From assembly GCA_014871385.1 (NCBI GenBank), contig CM026425.1, positions 14,877,990 to 14,941,989 of the forward strand: DNA of 64,000 nucleotides. The letters run 5' to 3'. This stretch comes from Ceratodon purpureus. Taxonomy: Eukaryota; Streptophyta; Bryopsida; Pseudoditrichales; Ditrichaceae. Numbering within the stretch: position 1 is the first letter of the stretch; the number at the start of each line of letters is the position of its first letter. The notes under the pieces were generated by a model. It was not told where the DNA came from. It saw nothing but the letters and a program-made list of their open reading frames with translations, and did no database searches. The position numbers and the translations under genes are program-made. This document shows positions 21,384 through 32,000 of the stretch, piece after piece.

Positions 21384-23840
21384 ATGGTCAAAACAAGTGC
21401 TGATATTGATGCGTTTTGTGTGAAAAAAGCCTCCACCGCGAAGCTACTTGTGTCAAACAGTGACGAAACCATGGGGGTGAAGAAACGGAAGACAGATTTT
21501 ATCATTGAGCCGTCACCTTTAATGGAGATTGCTCCAGAGATGACCAACCCGAACCGTGCCAACTTGGAGAAAGCACAATTGTGGGAGTTTATACAGAAAG
21601 AGTGGCCGGAAGCTAAACCAGATAAGGTGTTGGCATTTTTATTGAATTCACGAAGAGGTGCACAAGATGAGTTTCGAATTCAAGGGAAGATTGTCTACTT
21701 CGATGTGCAAACGATTCTGCAAAACTTCACCCTACCGTTCTCAGGACCAACGCTGGTGAATGTGGAGCTGCTAAGTAAGACTGAGCTATCCTATGTATTC
21801 GACAAACCTGCTGCTGCGTCGACAGAGACAGGATACAGCATTTCGAAGGCTAAATTCTGTTGGCAAGAATGGCTTCGATACATCAACCAGAGGCTGTTGA
21901 TGGCACCAGAAGGACCGGAAGTAATTACCCCCGAAGGTCTGGCAGCTGCGTACCGAGGCTGGATGGGAGAAAAGCTGAATTGGAGCAAGATACTCTTTAA
22001 TCAAATTCGAATGGAGATTGCAGGGAAGGCCACAAGAAACAGCCTTTTCTTCTACAGCACCACTTATATCTCTGCATTATGTCCCGACTTAGAAGCAGAG
22101 TCAAGTATGAGCAACAAGGCATCTGACAAGTGCGAGACATCACAAAGGAAGAGACGAAGGTATATCAGTTCCTCACAAGAAGAATGTGGAGTCGATGATG
22201 CCCCTCTTCTCCAAGAAACTCCTCGCCAGCTGTCTCCTGATCCGCTGTACAACCCGGAGAAGGTGATGAATCCACCACCGACACCTGTAGCTGGATTACA
22301 GCTTCGGATTGCGGCTACCGAAGCTGCTCCACCAACCTCCCCCCTGTCCATGACAACAAGAGCTAAAGGGACGACACCAAGGAATGGGCAACGAAATCTT
22401 GAGAAGAATTCTGACAAGCTAGCTACGAAGGTTGCACAGGATCAGAACGAATCAGTGAAAAGTCGCACCGAGACGGGCAATAAAAATTCTAATTCGCAGT
22501 CAACGGGTACTAAGCAACATGGAGATCAGGAGAAACTTTCGTGGCAGAAGGAGAAAGAGGGCCTTGAGTTACTAATAACTCAGAAGGAGGACCTTGTTAT
22601 TCAATATCAGAACAGTGGTGAGCAGATTCTCAAAGCTAAGGATGAGATAGAGAAAAAACTGCAACAGGAGAATTCAGAGCTGATAACGGAGTTGAAGAAA
22701 ACCGTGGAGCATAGGGAACAGTGGAAGAGAAAGCACGAGGAGTTGATGACGAAAATTCAAGACAGTGAGAGGTTGCAAGGAGAGGTTACCAAGGTAACCA
22801 AGAGATTTGAGGAAGCAACGGAGAAGCTGTCAGAAACTGAGGCTCTCTATACGTGCGAAAAGGAGAAGAATGAGAAATTGACGAGAGAAATGACCCTGTT
22901 AATTCAGCAGCATGCGAAACAACTGCAAGAGGTTAAATTTGACAACCCGATAGCAACCTTGCTGACACAGCAGGATATTGTTACGGTGTCAAATTTAGAA
23001 CACCACGTGAGGACCCTGGCCGAGGCCAACCTCAAGCTACAATCACAGGTTGCTCTTGAGCAAGGGCAAAAGCTACACTTACAAGAGATTGTGTGGTGGC
23101 AAGAGTTAAATGCCCCACCCTCTTTTTCTCTCTTCAGGAGTTACGAGTTACAGAGAGATACATTTCTCAAGTTTAACAATCTGACAAGAGGATCTACTCT
23201 CACCGACGAAGAATTCGACAGGGTCTGGAACAGTGCCGAGAGGTATGACAACATGCGAAACCTCTTATGTGAGATGTTGGTGAGAGCAGATTTATATTTG
23301 ACTTCCGATGCAAAACTGTTGGATCCTATTGGAGACATAGGGACTAGAGTTCTCCTTTATTATATGAAGCTGGAATCTCAGCTCGAAGCCAAGAGGCAGC
23401 TGGATCACGCTGCCGAGGCTCATAGGTACGTGAGATTACCTGAAAACCGACTGTCTACAGTCAATGGGACTATTGATCCCGAGGAGATCCCTCGCTGGAA
23501 ACAGAGTTTGGAGCAGCTGTACCAAGAACTACAGCAAGAACCAAATTTTGAAGAACTTCTATCTCATGTGAGAAGAAGAGAAGAAGTGGCTCAGAGAGGA
23601 GAGATGACAATTGGACAATATGTGTATGGGAGGGTGCTCTCTCAACAGCGAATTCAGAGGAGTTTGGAGAATATTACTAACCAGGTGTTAGATATGGATG
23701 ACTACTCTGTCATGGGACAGTTGCTACCACCCCCCCCCGGATTTCCGAGCTCCTTTATGGTTGAAACAACCTATCCCAGTAACCGGCTCCTATCTCAACC
23801 AGAGGTTTCTTGGACAATACGAGGCTCTATTCGATCATAA
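21384..23840 (+). CDS. Post-pol (env-position) protein with plant-mobile-type N-terminal domain and coiled coil, copy A1
   Basis: 818 codons. Residues of about 60-235 fit the pattern of the plant transposon-protein domain seen in post-pol ORFs of plant Ty3/gypsy elements: a strand GKIVYFDVQTI, a helix ITPEGLAAAYRGWM and the ending SLFFYSTTYISALC. Residues of about 245-380 are Ser/Pro-rich and disordered. Residues of about 385-520 form a long Glu/Lys/Gln coiled coil. The last 40 residues are probably not native: a run of nine C at 23729-23737 marks a frame change, and the frame continues in the overlapping ORF to 24570. I see no signal peptide or membrane segment, so it does not look like a true envelope protein. 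Confidence 0.6.
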   Translation: MVKTSADIDAFCVKKASTAKLLVSNSDETMGVKKRKTDFIIEPSPLMEIAPEMTNPNRANLEKAQLWEFIQKEWPEAKPDKVLAFLLNSRRGAQDEFRIQGKIVYFDVQTILQNFTLPFSGPTLVNVELLSKTELSYVFDKPAAASTETGYSISKAKFCWQEWLRYINQRLLMAPEGPEVITPEGLAAAYRGWMGEKLNWSKILFNQIRMEIAGKATRNSLFFYSTTYISALCPDLEAESSMSNKASDKCETSQRKRRRYISSSQEECGVDDAPLLQETPRQLSPDPLYNPEKVMNPPPTPVAGLQLRIAATEAAPPTSPLSMTTRAKGTTPRNGQRNLEKNSDKLATKVAQDQNESVKSRTETGNKNSNSQSTGTKQHGDQEKLSWQKEKEGLELLITQKEDLVIQYQNSGEQILKAKDEIEKKLQQENSELITELKKTVEHREQWKRKHEELMTKIQDSERLQGEVTKVTKRFEEATEKLSETEALYTCEKEKNEKLTREMTLLIQQHAKQLQEVKFDNPIATLLTQQDIVTVSNLEHHVRTLAEANLKLQSQVALEQGQKLHLQEIVWWQELNAPPSFSLFRSYELQRDTFLKFNNLTRGSTLTDEEFDRVWNSAERYDNMRNLLCEMLVRADLYLTSDAKLLDPIGDIGTRVLLYYMKLESQLEAKRQLDHAAEAHRYVRLPENRLSTVNGTIDPEEIPRWKQSLEQLYQELQQEPNFEELLSHVRRREEVAQRGEMTIGQYVYGRVLSQQRIQRSLENITNQVLDMDDYSVMGQLLPPPPGFPSSFMVETTYPSNRLLSQPEVSWTIRGSIRS

Positions 23841-24570
23841 AGAAGAAGTTCCCTTTCCAACGTGGAAAGCCTTAGAATGGATACTTGAAGATTACGGAGT
23901 TTCAAGAAAAGGATGGAGACAGTGGGATAAAATTTATCCTCGACTGTCAGCTCAATGGCCGATGACGATGCCTGTAGCAGTTGCTACGAATCCCCATCTA
24001 TGTCCCCTGAAATGTGCGAGAAGGTATAAGTGGGCACCCTGGGCCAAGTTGGATACCATTCCTTACAACTGGCCTCAAATTCCAGGCTCTTTCTCGAGTT
24101 ATCAAGAATGTTCAGAAGCTTACAGAGCCTTCTTCGAAGCCCATCGTCACCATACTGATCCGCTCTGTTTCAGAGCTGCCATTTTCTGCCATTTCCTTGC
24201 TTGTATCTGTCAAAGGTACATAATGGTTCTAAACGTCAACAGGTACGATGAGTCTAAACCTGAGCTTTACATTTGGATCAAGCTCCAACAGAAGCCCACT
24301 AGATGGATACGCTTACTGGAGTGTATGGCAATTACCTCTTTTCTGAATAGTCCTAGTTCTATCCTCAGTCTAGAGTTTTCCAATAGTCGGCAAGAGCAGA
24401 TAGATGTCTGGCTCAACTACCAGAAAAACCATGATACCTACCTCCTAGCTCATGATGAAGATGTAAGAAGAAATCTGGAGCAGAGTGAAATGCAAGTTGT
24501 GTTGCAAGAAATGGAGCTAGAGGATGAACTGAAACACAAGAAGTTCAGAGGAGAATCGAAGAGACGGTAA
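23698..24570 (+). CDS. C-terminal part of the post-pol protein in the shifted frame, copy A1
   Basis: Open from within the C9 run onward. It encodes about 275 residues after the junction, aromatic-rich (WKALEWILEDYG, WRQWDKIYP) and ending in a charged helix with RRR. It lacks its own sensible start and overlaps the 818-codon frame by 143 bp, so it is best read as the continuation of that protein after a one-base shift. No domain recognised. Confidence 0.5.
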   Translation: MTTLSWDSCYHPPPDFRAPLWLKQPIPVTGSYLNQRFLGQYEALFDHKEEVPFPTWKALEWILEDYGVSRKGWRQWDKIYPRLSAQWPMTMPVAVATNPHLCPLKCARRYKWAPWAKLDTIPYNWPQIPGSFSSYQECSEAYRAFFEAHRHHTDPLCFRAAIFCHFLACICQRYIMVLNVNRYDESKPELYIWIKLQQKPTRWIRLLECMAITSFLNSPSSILSLEFSNSRQEQIDVWLNYQKNHDTYLLAHDEDVRRNLEQSEMQVVLQEMELEDELKHKKFRGESKRR

Positions 24571-26661
24571 AGCAGGGAATAGATCAGAAAATCTGCAGGA
24601 TGAAGTCACAGAAGTATGGAGACATTCAGGAGAACCGAGACCAAGAAAGAGAGATGAAGAAATTGGAAGCACCGAGACTGCATGCCACTGTAGCATGCAG
24701 AGGCTGAAGATTTGAAGTTCTGTTGATTCACATAAATTAGTTTACAAACTACTGATTTTGAATCTTATACTTTCAGACCTTGATTCCGAAGCCTGAATAT
24801 TTTGACTGATCACGTGAATCAAAGACAAGTTAAAAATAATTGCTGCGTTGTGTTTTGAAACTGGAATGTAGTCTATGTACATGACACAGGTGAATGCTTC
24901 GAGGTTGCTTCGAGGAAGATGATGTCTGAAGGAATTACAGAATGCATGTTTCGAGAAATGTGTTTGTGAATCCTGAGGATTAAGAACTCTGTAAAATCTG
25001 TGAACTTTGTGGAAATATGAGATAATGAAGAACTGTAAGGAATTTCAAAACAGATAATTGGAATGTGGAGACAAAAATAGAGTGTAATGCATACAGGTGC
25101 GATTGTTAAAATTAAACTCTGTGTATACAGACAAGATTTCAGATTGCAAGAGAAAGATTACGAAAAAAATAAAAAATAAAAAATTGGGCACTATCAACTG
25201 CGCATTGAAAGCGTGGTGGGGTGGGTGTCGGAGGGTGGAATCGAACCCGGCACTAGCACCCTGGGGCTGCCACGGCAGTTCGATTCCGGAGCCACGGATC
25301 ACCAAGCCACCAAGGCTTTTGCTGAGAGTAATGATCAGCGTAGATCTATTTATACCAAACCTAGAACGCTTCAGCAACAATATGGGATAAGTCCCGCAGG
25401 GATTGGCTGAGAGGAAATTGCGAATTCACAGCCAAAGGAGTTGAGACGAGTGGTTATACGGTACACATGATGGTAGCATCTCACTCGGAGACTAGAAACT
25501 CAAATCCATTTTTCATGCTTAAGTAATGTCGAGTGGTGAGAATACTGCACATTGTGTCTCTGCAAAATTATATTTCTGTATCTCTATTTTGATAGAAATT
25601 TGGTAGAAAGAAAAATCCTGCCCAGAGTGAACCTAATACCAAATATTAAAATAAAATCGGAAGAGTAAAATAGGCAGTTCATATAGACCATGTAGAGATC
25701 ATGAAATTAAATTCACATAGTAATTAGTCCTTTTTTGAGAGGAAATTAAGAAGTTGCCAAAACATGATTAAGAAGTTCAGTTAGACTTTCTAAACTTAAA
25801 TTGGACATAATAAAAGAAAATAAAAGAAGAAGAAAAGATGTAAATTTTAAGGAAGCAAATTTCCGAGTGGATAGAATAAGTTTAAGAAAGTCAACCAAGT
25901 AATCAACACTCTATTTTCAAAATACAAAACTAGTAGCATGCCGAAAGGGAAAAATAAGAGAGAACATGATAATGGAGTGAGTGAAAACTTGCAAGAAAAT
26001 TGTTTGAGAGAAGAACAATTAGTACCCTGTAACTTCTCAACTTAAATAAAATAATAATAATGATGTTTAGAAGGTCTTGAGAGAACATGAGTGAAATGAA
26101 TTTCAAGAGAAAATGAGAGATTTCAGAAAAAGTGATCTTAAAGAAAGAATAGAGTCAAGAAACATGATAAAAATTAAGAGAGAAAATTAAGTTAATAAAT
26201 ATGAGAGTTCATTGAAAAATTCCCGAGAGAATAATAGAATCTTGAAGGATAGTTTGAAAGAATATCCATGAGAGAAAATTATAAAGTTTTAGGTCATAAG
26301 TATTATTGATGAGAGGTTGTTAAGTCGAGTGTTTAAGTTGATAGTTGATAAAATTGTACTTTAATGAATCAAAATTCAATGTTCAAGATAATAAAGACAA
26401 GTACAAGACCACAATCAAGAAATAAGAGATCAAAAGAAAAGTTTCAAACCAAGTTGGAGAATTTGTGAGACAATTAAAGAAGTACTTAAGGACCTAACTC
26501 AAGAATAATCCTTTAAGAGAAAATACTTAAAGCGAAAACACAGATCAAAATGGAATCTGCTTTAAAGAATGGAAGTGTCAAGTCAAAGATCTTTCAAGAA
26601 AGGAGTAAGAGATATACAAATAACATTGAAGACAATTATTCGACGAGGGCGTCTTCAAGCT
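24571..26661. other. AT-rich non-coding 3' region of copy A1
   Basis: About 2.1 kb, very A-rich on the plus strand, with many GAGAGAA/AAGAGA-like words and no convincing ORF. At 25224-25300 are two oppositely oriented GTTCGATTCC (tRNA B-box-like) words; no tRNA cloverleaf fits. Confidence 0.5.
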
Positions 26662-26673
26662 AAAGAAGGGGGC
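26662..26673 (+). other. Polypurine tract before the shared LTR
   Basis: AAAGAAGGGGGC, two bases before the LTR start TGTAG at 26676; the plus-strand primer site for reverse transcription of copy A1. Confidence 0.75.
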
Positions 26674-26675
26674 TA

Positions 26676-27965
26676 TGTAGAGCTACTTTTTAGATTTAAG
26701 CCCAAATTCTTAAGAATAAGAAAAGGTAGCAATAAAAACTTTAAAAAATTAGAAACTAAGTGCTTTAAGTAGGGAGAAATCCTTAGAATATGAAAAAGGA
26801 CTTAAGAAACTTAGTTCACACTAGAAGAAGTAGATAGCTTAAGAATAAACACTTAAGAATATAGGTTATATGTGAACATGGCAAGAAGTGCACCTTTATA
26901 AAGGGATGTACCCCTTGTTAAAGGATACGACCTTATAAAGAGTCGCGACCTTAAGAGGGGGTGCCAACTTAAAGGCGCACCCCTTGAGAAAGGGTGTAGC
27001 CCTTAAGATTTGGACTATATCCCCTTCTCCCCCAAGGTGTTAAGCACCACATTGTGTAATATGTGTGTCCTAGCTTGGAGCTAGTCTTTGCAATAAAAGA
27101 ATGAGTGAATTCTTTGAGTTGTATAAGGAATTGTGTAAGAAAGTGTTGAATGCGTGTGTTGTGAGTTGAATGTTTGGAATATTGACTTGAGAGGAGTATT
27201 ATTTCAACATTATATTACTTAAAAATTAAATAGTACTTCATGGAAAGTTAAGGAAATACCTTAATTGCTTAAGGAGTGAATCATTGTAATCATTGAGTGA
27301 TGATAAAGATTATGAGTTGAATAAGTAATTGTGAATACTTGGATTTAGGAGTGAGTACCAAAGTGAATATAGCTTAAAGTGAAGATAGCTTGAGTGAGTT
27401 AAGACTCAAGGGAAGAAATAAAGGAGTTAATGCATTGTGAAGAGGAGTTAGATTAGAAGTTGTGAATGAAGTCCTTGAGAGCATAATGCATGCATATAGT
27501 GCATTGTGTTAGTAAACTTAAGTGGATTTATCTTAAGAATACAATTTACTAACTTAAATAATCCTTTAAGTGAAGGAAGGAGTACTTGGAGAATGGAGAT
27601 TGGAGAGCGTTAATTGCTCGAGGTAAATTGTGTTTTAAGTAATTCACTTTAATTAAGGAATCAACAAGGAATGATGAGAGAACTACATGGAGGATCTCCA
27701 TGGCCAAATATGGCAAGGATAAAGGGCAACGAGTGAGGTTGCGAGATCCTTAAGATTCATTCCACCCCCCTCCTTAAAGCTTATTTGGCAAAGTGCCACA
27801 CAAACTCTAAGATAAGAGTTATCCTTAAGACATTTAGCCTTAAAAACCTTTATTTACCTACCTACACCTTAGACATACACCAAACTTAGACGAACTTGAC
27901 CCTCCCGTAGAACGAATCTAGATGTTGTTTGGCTTGGGTGTTGTTTAGCAAAAATCCACTTTACA
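26676..27965 (+). repeat. Shared LTR (3' LTR of copy A1, 5' LTR of copy A2), 1,290 bp
   Basis: Starts TGTA and ends TACA (inverted ends), preceded by a polypurine tract and followed seven bases later by the primer binding site. Inside: TATAAAG near 26897 and AATAAA at 27092-27097. It matches 42859-44148 with about three A/G differences that I could see, so the insertion is young. Confidence 0.85.
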
Positions 27966-27971
27966 TTTTTT

Positions 27972-27989
27972 TGGCGACCATGCTGGGGA
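27972..27989 (+). other. Primer binding site
   Basis: TGGCGACCATGCTGGGGA, seven bases after the 5' LTR. The TGGCGAC...GCTGGGGA pattern resembles the tRNA-primed site of Tat/Ogre elements (from memory). The exact tRNA is not determined here. Confidence 0.7.
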
Positions 27990-28271
27990 GGGTTCCGTCA
28001 TAAGGTGTCTATAGAGTAGTGTAAGAATCCTTTAAGAAATAATGTCTTAAGTATTAGCACGGGATTCTTGGTCTTAAAGCCTAAGCATATATGGTTCTTA
28101 AGGCGATAGAACTTAAGAAACATCATATATGTGAATTCCTTTAAAGCTAACTTATCTAGTAGTAAGTGGAGTATTGATTGTGAATGTTGAGATTAACAAT
28201 CAATAGATGATGTAAGGAAATTATGTCAATATTTCCTTGGGAAGTAAACCAAGAAAACGTAAATCTATTCT

Positions 28272-28949
28272 TTGAAGATTCCTATTTGTTTGCAGCCTTA
28301 TATAGAGTTTATAGAGGTGCGTATTTTGGGCAAGGATATCAAAAGGATAATACTATCAAAAATTTGGGATAGTGGCAAAAGGTTTAACGCTTTGATAGTT
28401 TTTAAAGGGGAATTATTTTTGCAAAGCAATCTACACTTTTTGTTTGCCCAATACGGAAGGTTAAAAAATATAACCTCACCTTTAATCTCTAGAGGGTGTG
28501 GAGCATGGAATGGGTATAAGATAGATTTAAAAACTTATGTCTTTAAGTATGGGCCTCAAAAATTAGATAGTCAAGTCTTAATCCCGGATTTCTTAGTTAA
28601 AGAATCAAATTGTCCAATTTCAGTTTCATTTGGATTGCTATGCCTTTAAAACATGGTAAGTCCTAATGAGTCTCTTATTGAGCAATTGGTAAGGTTAAGA
28701 CGACTGTTGATAATATACGAGGGTGTACAAAGAAATGAGGAAGCTCTAATTCATCTTTTAGCTAAGGAGATAGATCAAATTAGTAAAGAAGGTGAAGTTG
28801 ATTCTGAAAAGAATTCTTTAATAGAGCAATTGATTAGTGAGTACAATTATCCAAGGAATTTTCAAGAAGAAATTGAAGAGATATTTGAAGTAGAACCCTT
28901 TACTTTAAACACTTGGATAATTTCTTGGTTTGACACCAATAAGAGTTAG
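28272..28949 (+). CDS. ORF(s) before gag, split by one in-frame TAA
   Basis: Two ORFs, 28272-28649 (125 aa) and 28653-28949 (98 aa), lie in the same frame, separated by TAA and one AAC codon. The first is rich in aromatic and hydrophobic residues; the second is a charged helical protein (SLIEQLVRLRRLL...). Ogre-type elements carry an extra ORF between the 5' LTR and gag, and this pair sits in that position. Whether they form one protein with a nonsense codon or two proteins cannot be told here. Function unknown. Confidence 0.45.
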
Positions 28950-29052
28950 TCTTTATTCTAAATTAAAATGGAATAAAGAAACTTTGAAAAGTCAGAGTGT
29001 ATAGTGAAACTTTAAGTCTTCTTTTTGTGTTAAAATTGGGGACAAGAATTCA

Positions 29053-32000
29053 TTGAGATTTAAGCTTCAATGCTTAAAGTCTAAATGGCATTCACCAATG
29101 TCTGGGAAAGAGAAGGAATTGAGAGAGCAACAGAATATTGCAAGAAATGAACGTCTTAAAAGAAGGTTAGAAAGAAAAGAAAAAAAAGTCATAACCTTAG
29201 TAACTGCAAACCCTGTTTATAACTCAACCCCTTCTCCGATAAGCAAAGACGAATCGAATCCATCCAACTTGAATCTTGATAATTCAACTGAGTCAGGTGA
29301 AAGTCAAGAAGTAATTTTAAATGAACCTTCTTTAAAGGAACAACAAAATGATCCTTTAAAGGAAGAATTAGAATTACATGACGAGGATTTAGTAGAAAAG
29401 GGAAAGTCACGTTATAATTGTTGTCAATCACCTGCCTTTAGAAGATTAACTTGGGGATCTTCAAGTGAAATTAATCCAATTAGAACTAAGCTTGAAAAGG
29501 ATAAGAAGGTAGAAGAACCTATCTCACCTTCCTCTTCAGATTTAGGAAGTCCTTTTAAAGGTCCATCTATAACCGAGGTTGGAGAATCATCTAATCCACC
29601 TGAATTTGCTATTGATAATCAACTTAACTTTGAAACACCTATAACTTATTTAGATGAGGCTGTACAAACCTTTGTTACAAGATTAGAAAGCTGGGTTAAT
29701 GACATTGAGGATATTACTGAAGTAGAAACAAGTACCCCTATTAGTAATTACGTACCAGAAGTTTCATTTGAAGGCATTGGAAGGAGATGGGTAGATAAAG
29801 AATTAACTTATCAACTTTCTTTACCAGATTCCCTTCCAACTATACAACCTTTTACTAATCCTTATGATCAACCAAGTGGGTGGAATAATGAAGACTTAAG
29901 TCATTGGGGTCATCCTTCAGAGAGTCCATCAGAGAGTAGTAGTAGTGAAATTAGTGAGTCAAGTGAGAGTGAGGACGAGCCTTTAAGGCGTTTCCCTCAA
30001 CCACCACCACCACCACTACCACCTCAACCACCACCACCACCCCCTCCTCCACCACTTCCAACTCCCATAACTTATTCATATAGAATGGCACAACCTAGAA
30101 TGATGAATATTGCACCATTCCCTATTTTTTATGGTGAGCCTGGTGAAGATCCTGATGCTTACTTAGAAAGGTTCCAAGTAGTAGCTATAGCAAATGACTT
30201 GCCTGAGCGAAAATGGGCAACAAGTTTTCCAGGGAATTTGTTAGGGGAAGCCCAAAGATGGTATGCTTCCTTAAACCCTAGACCCCAGGATTGGGATGAC
30301 TTAAGGAATGCTTTCCTTAATTACTTTAGACCTAAAGCATATCATAATGCTTTACAAGACCAACTTCAAGGTTTTCAAATGTACCCTGATGAGAGTATAG
30401 CAAGTTATTATACCCGACTTAAGACTTTACTTCGTAAATGGCATAATCATGGACTTCCGAATATGTGGATAACCAATACTTTTATAAGAGGTCTATTAGA
30501 TCCCATGTGCATTTATCAAGTAAAACTTTCTGACCCTCAAACCTTAACGGCAGCTTATGAAGCTGCACGTACTTGGGAAGAAGCCATGCAAAGGTCAAAC
30601 ATGTTGAATCAAAATAAAACATCTTCATATCATAACCCTTATATGCTTCCTTTAAGTTATCCTCCACCTATAGCAAGTCAACCTGGGATGGATAGTAGGG
30701 GTAGGGATTATTACCCTAAACCCATAGTCAATCCTACTCCTTTAGCTATGAGAGCTCCCTCAGAACGTCAAGATCAACTTGCTTTATTGCCAGTAACTGA
30801 GGAAGAGTCCCAAATACAAGCATTGCAAAAACAACTTAAGGAATTGTCAGTTCAACTTGCCGAAGGTAAGAATAAACGTCCTAAACCTAGTAACCAAAGA
30901 ACTAACATTTGGTGTAGTAATTGCAAGGGTCATGGGCATTTATCCAATGAGTGTACTTCCCCAATAGGAAGCACCATTAACCTCCGTTGTACTTATTGTG
31001 GGGCTAAAGGTCATAATATAACCACTTGTAGAAATATCAAGGAAGTCAAAGGAGTGGTAGCGTTAGTTAATGAACAACCACCACCACCAAAAACACCTTA
31101 TCGTGTTACGTCTAAGCGTCCATTTACAAGGCCAAATAAGGGACCACCTTATGTGCCAGGAGATGGCCGACCTAGATGGAACGACGAATATAATAAGTAC
31201 CCTATTTGGAATGGACCACCAACTAATCCTAACACTCATCAATATGGACCGCCTGAGAAGGGTAAAATCTTAACATGTTATAGATGTGGAGAGTTAGGGC
31301 ATTATGCGAGAGATTGCCCTAATACTAGGAAACCAGAAGACTATGTACCTTTATGTGGAAGATGTGGGCAATCAGGCCACATTTCCACAATATGTACAGC
31401 CATCATAACAGAGTTTCCTCCCTCCAATAGAAGTTATCCTTTAAGGAAACAAGTGCAAATTCAGGAAGGTTCTCAGACTAATAATTCACGAAATGTGAAT
31501 TACTTAGCAGTATCTGAACCATCTGATGTCTTTATAACTCGAGCACAAGCTAAGAAAGCTATTATAGAAAGTGAACAAGCAGACAGTTCCAATAGTGATT
31601 TTCAACTACCAAAAGTGAGAGAGAAATTAGTGAAGGGTAAACCAACACCAACAACTCCAATAGTTCTAGATTCACCACCTCCTTTACCTTTAAGGGAGTC
31701 AAGTTCTAAAGAGTCCTCAGATAAGGAGATTGACAAAGAAGATGATTCAATACTTAAAACCCCAACTTTGGAAAAACCTGATTCTCCTAATCCCTTAATG
31801 CCGGAACGACCTAACATATCCTCTACACCTTTGGTACAACCTACTTTTTATAGACCACCAAAGAAAATAAAGAAAGAGATACCTGTAAGTGTTAAGAAGA
31901 GAAAACATAACCGTATAATGAAGTTAACAGTAGGAATGCCTCCTTATGATATACTTAACGATTTAGACAAAATGCAACCCCAAATCTCTTTAAGACAATT

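Larger units (their letters stand above)
18209..27965 (+). mobile_element. 5'-truncated Tat-like Ty3/gypsy retrotransposon (copy A1)
   Basis: It begins abruptly inside pol, at the boundary to the integrase, with no 5' LTR, PBS, gag, protease or RT, and runs to the end of an LTR at 27965. The whole stretch is repeated at 34392-44148 with the same length (9,757 bp). I noticed about five base differences (for example 19210 A versus G). The LTR at its right end is also the 5' LTR of the full-length copy. No target-site duplication is visible. Unequal LTR-LTR recombination followed by a deletion explains the layout best. Confidence 0.8.

Noticed and set aside
21384..24570. Retroviral-type envelope gene after pol
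   Set aside because: No signal peptide, furin-like site or transmembrane helix is visible; the protein has a plant-mobile-type domain and a coiled coil.
25224..25300. tRNA gene or tRNA-derived SINE from two GTTCGATTCC B-box words
   Set aside because: The words are inverted to each other and the T-arm stems do not pair well. No D-arm or anticodon arm fits. The same sequence in both copies only reflects the duplication.
18209..27965. A 9.7-kb LTR containing the integrase gene
   Set aside because: A polypurine tract, TGTA...TACA ends and the PBS define a 1,290-bp LTR at 26676-27965. Tandem copies sharing an LTR explain the long repeat.
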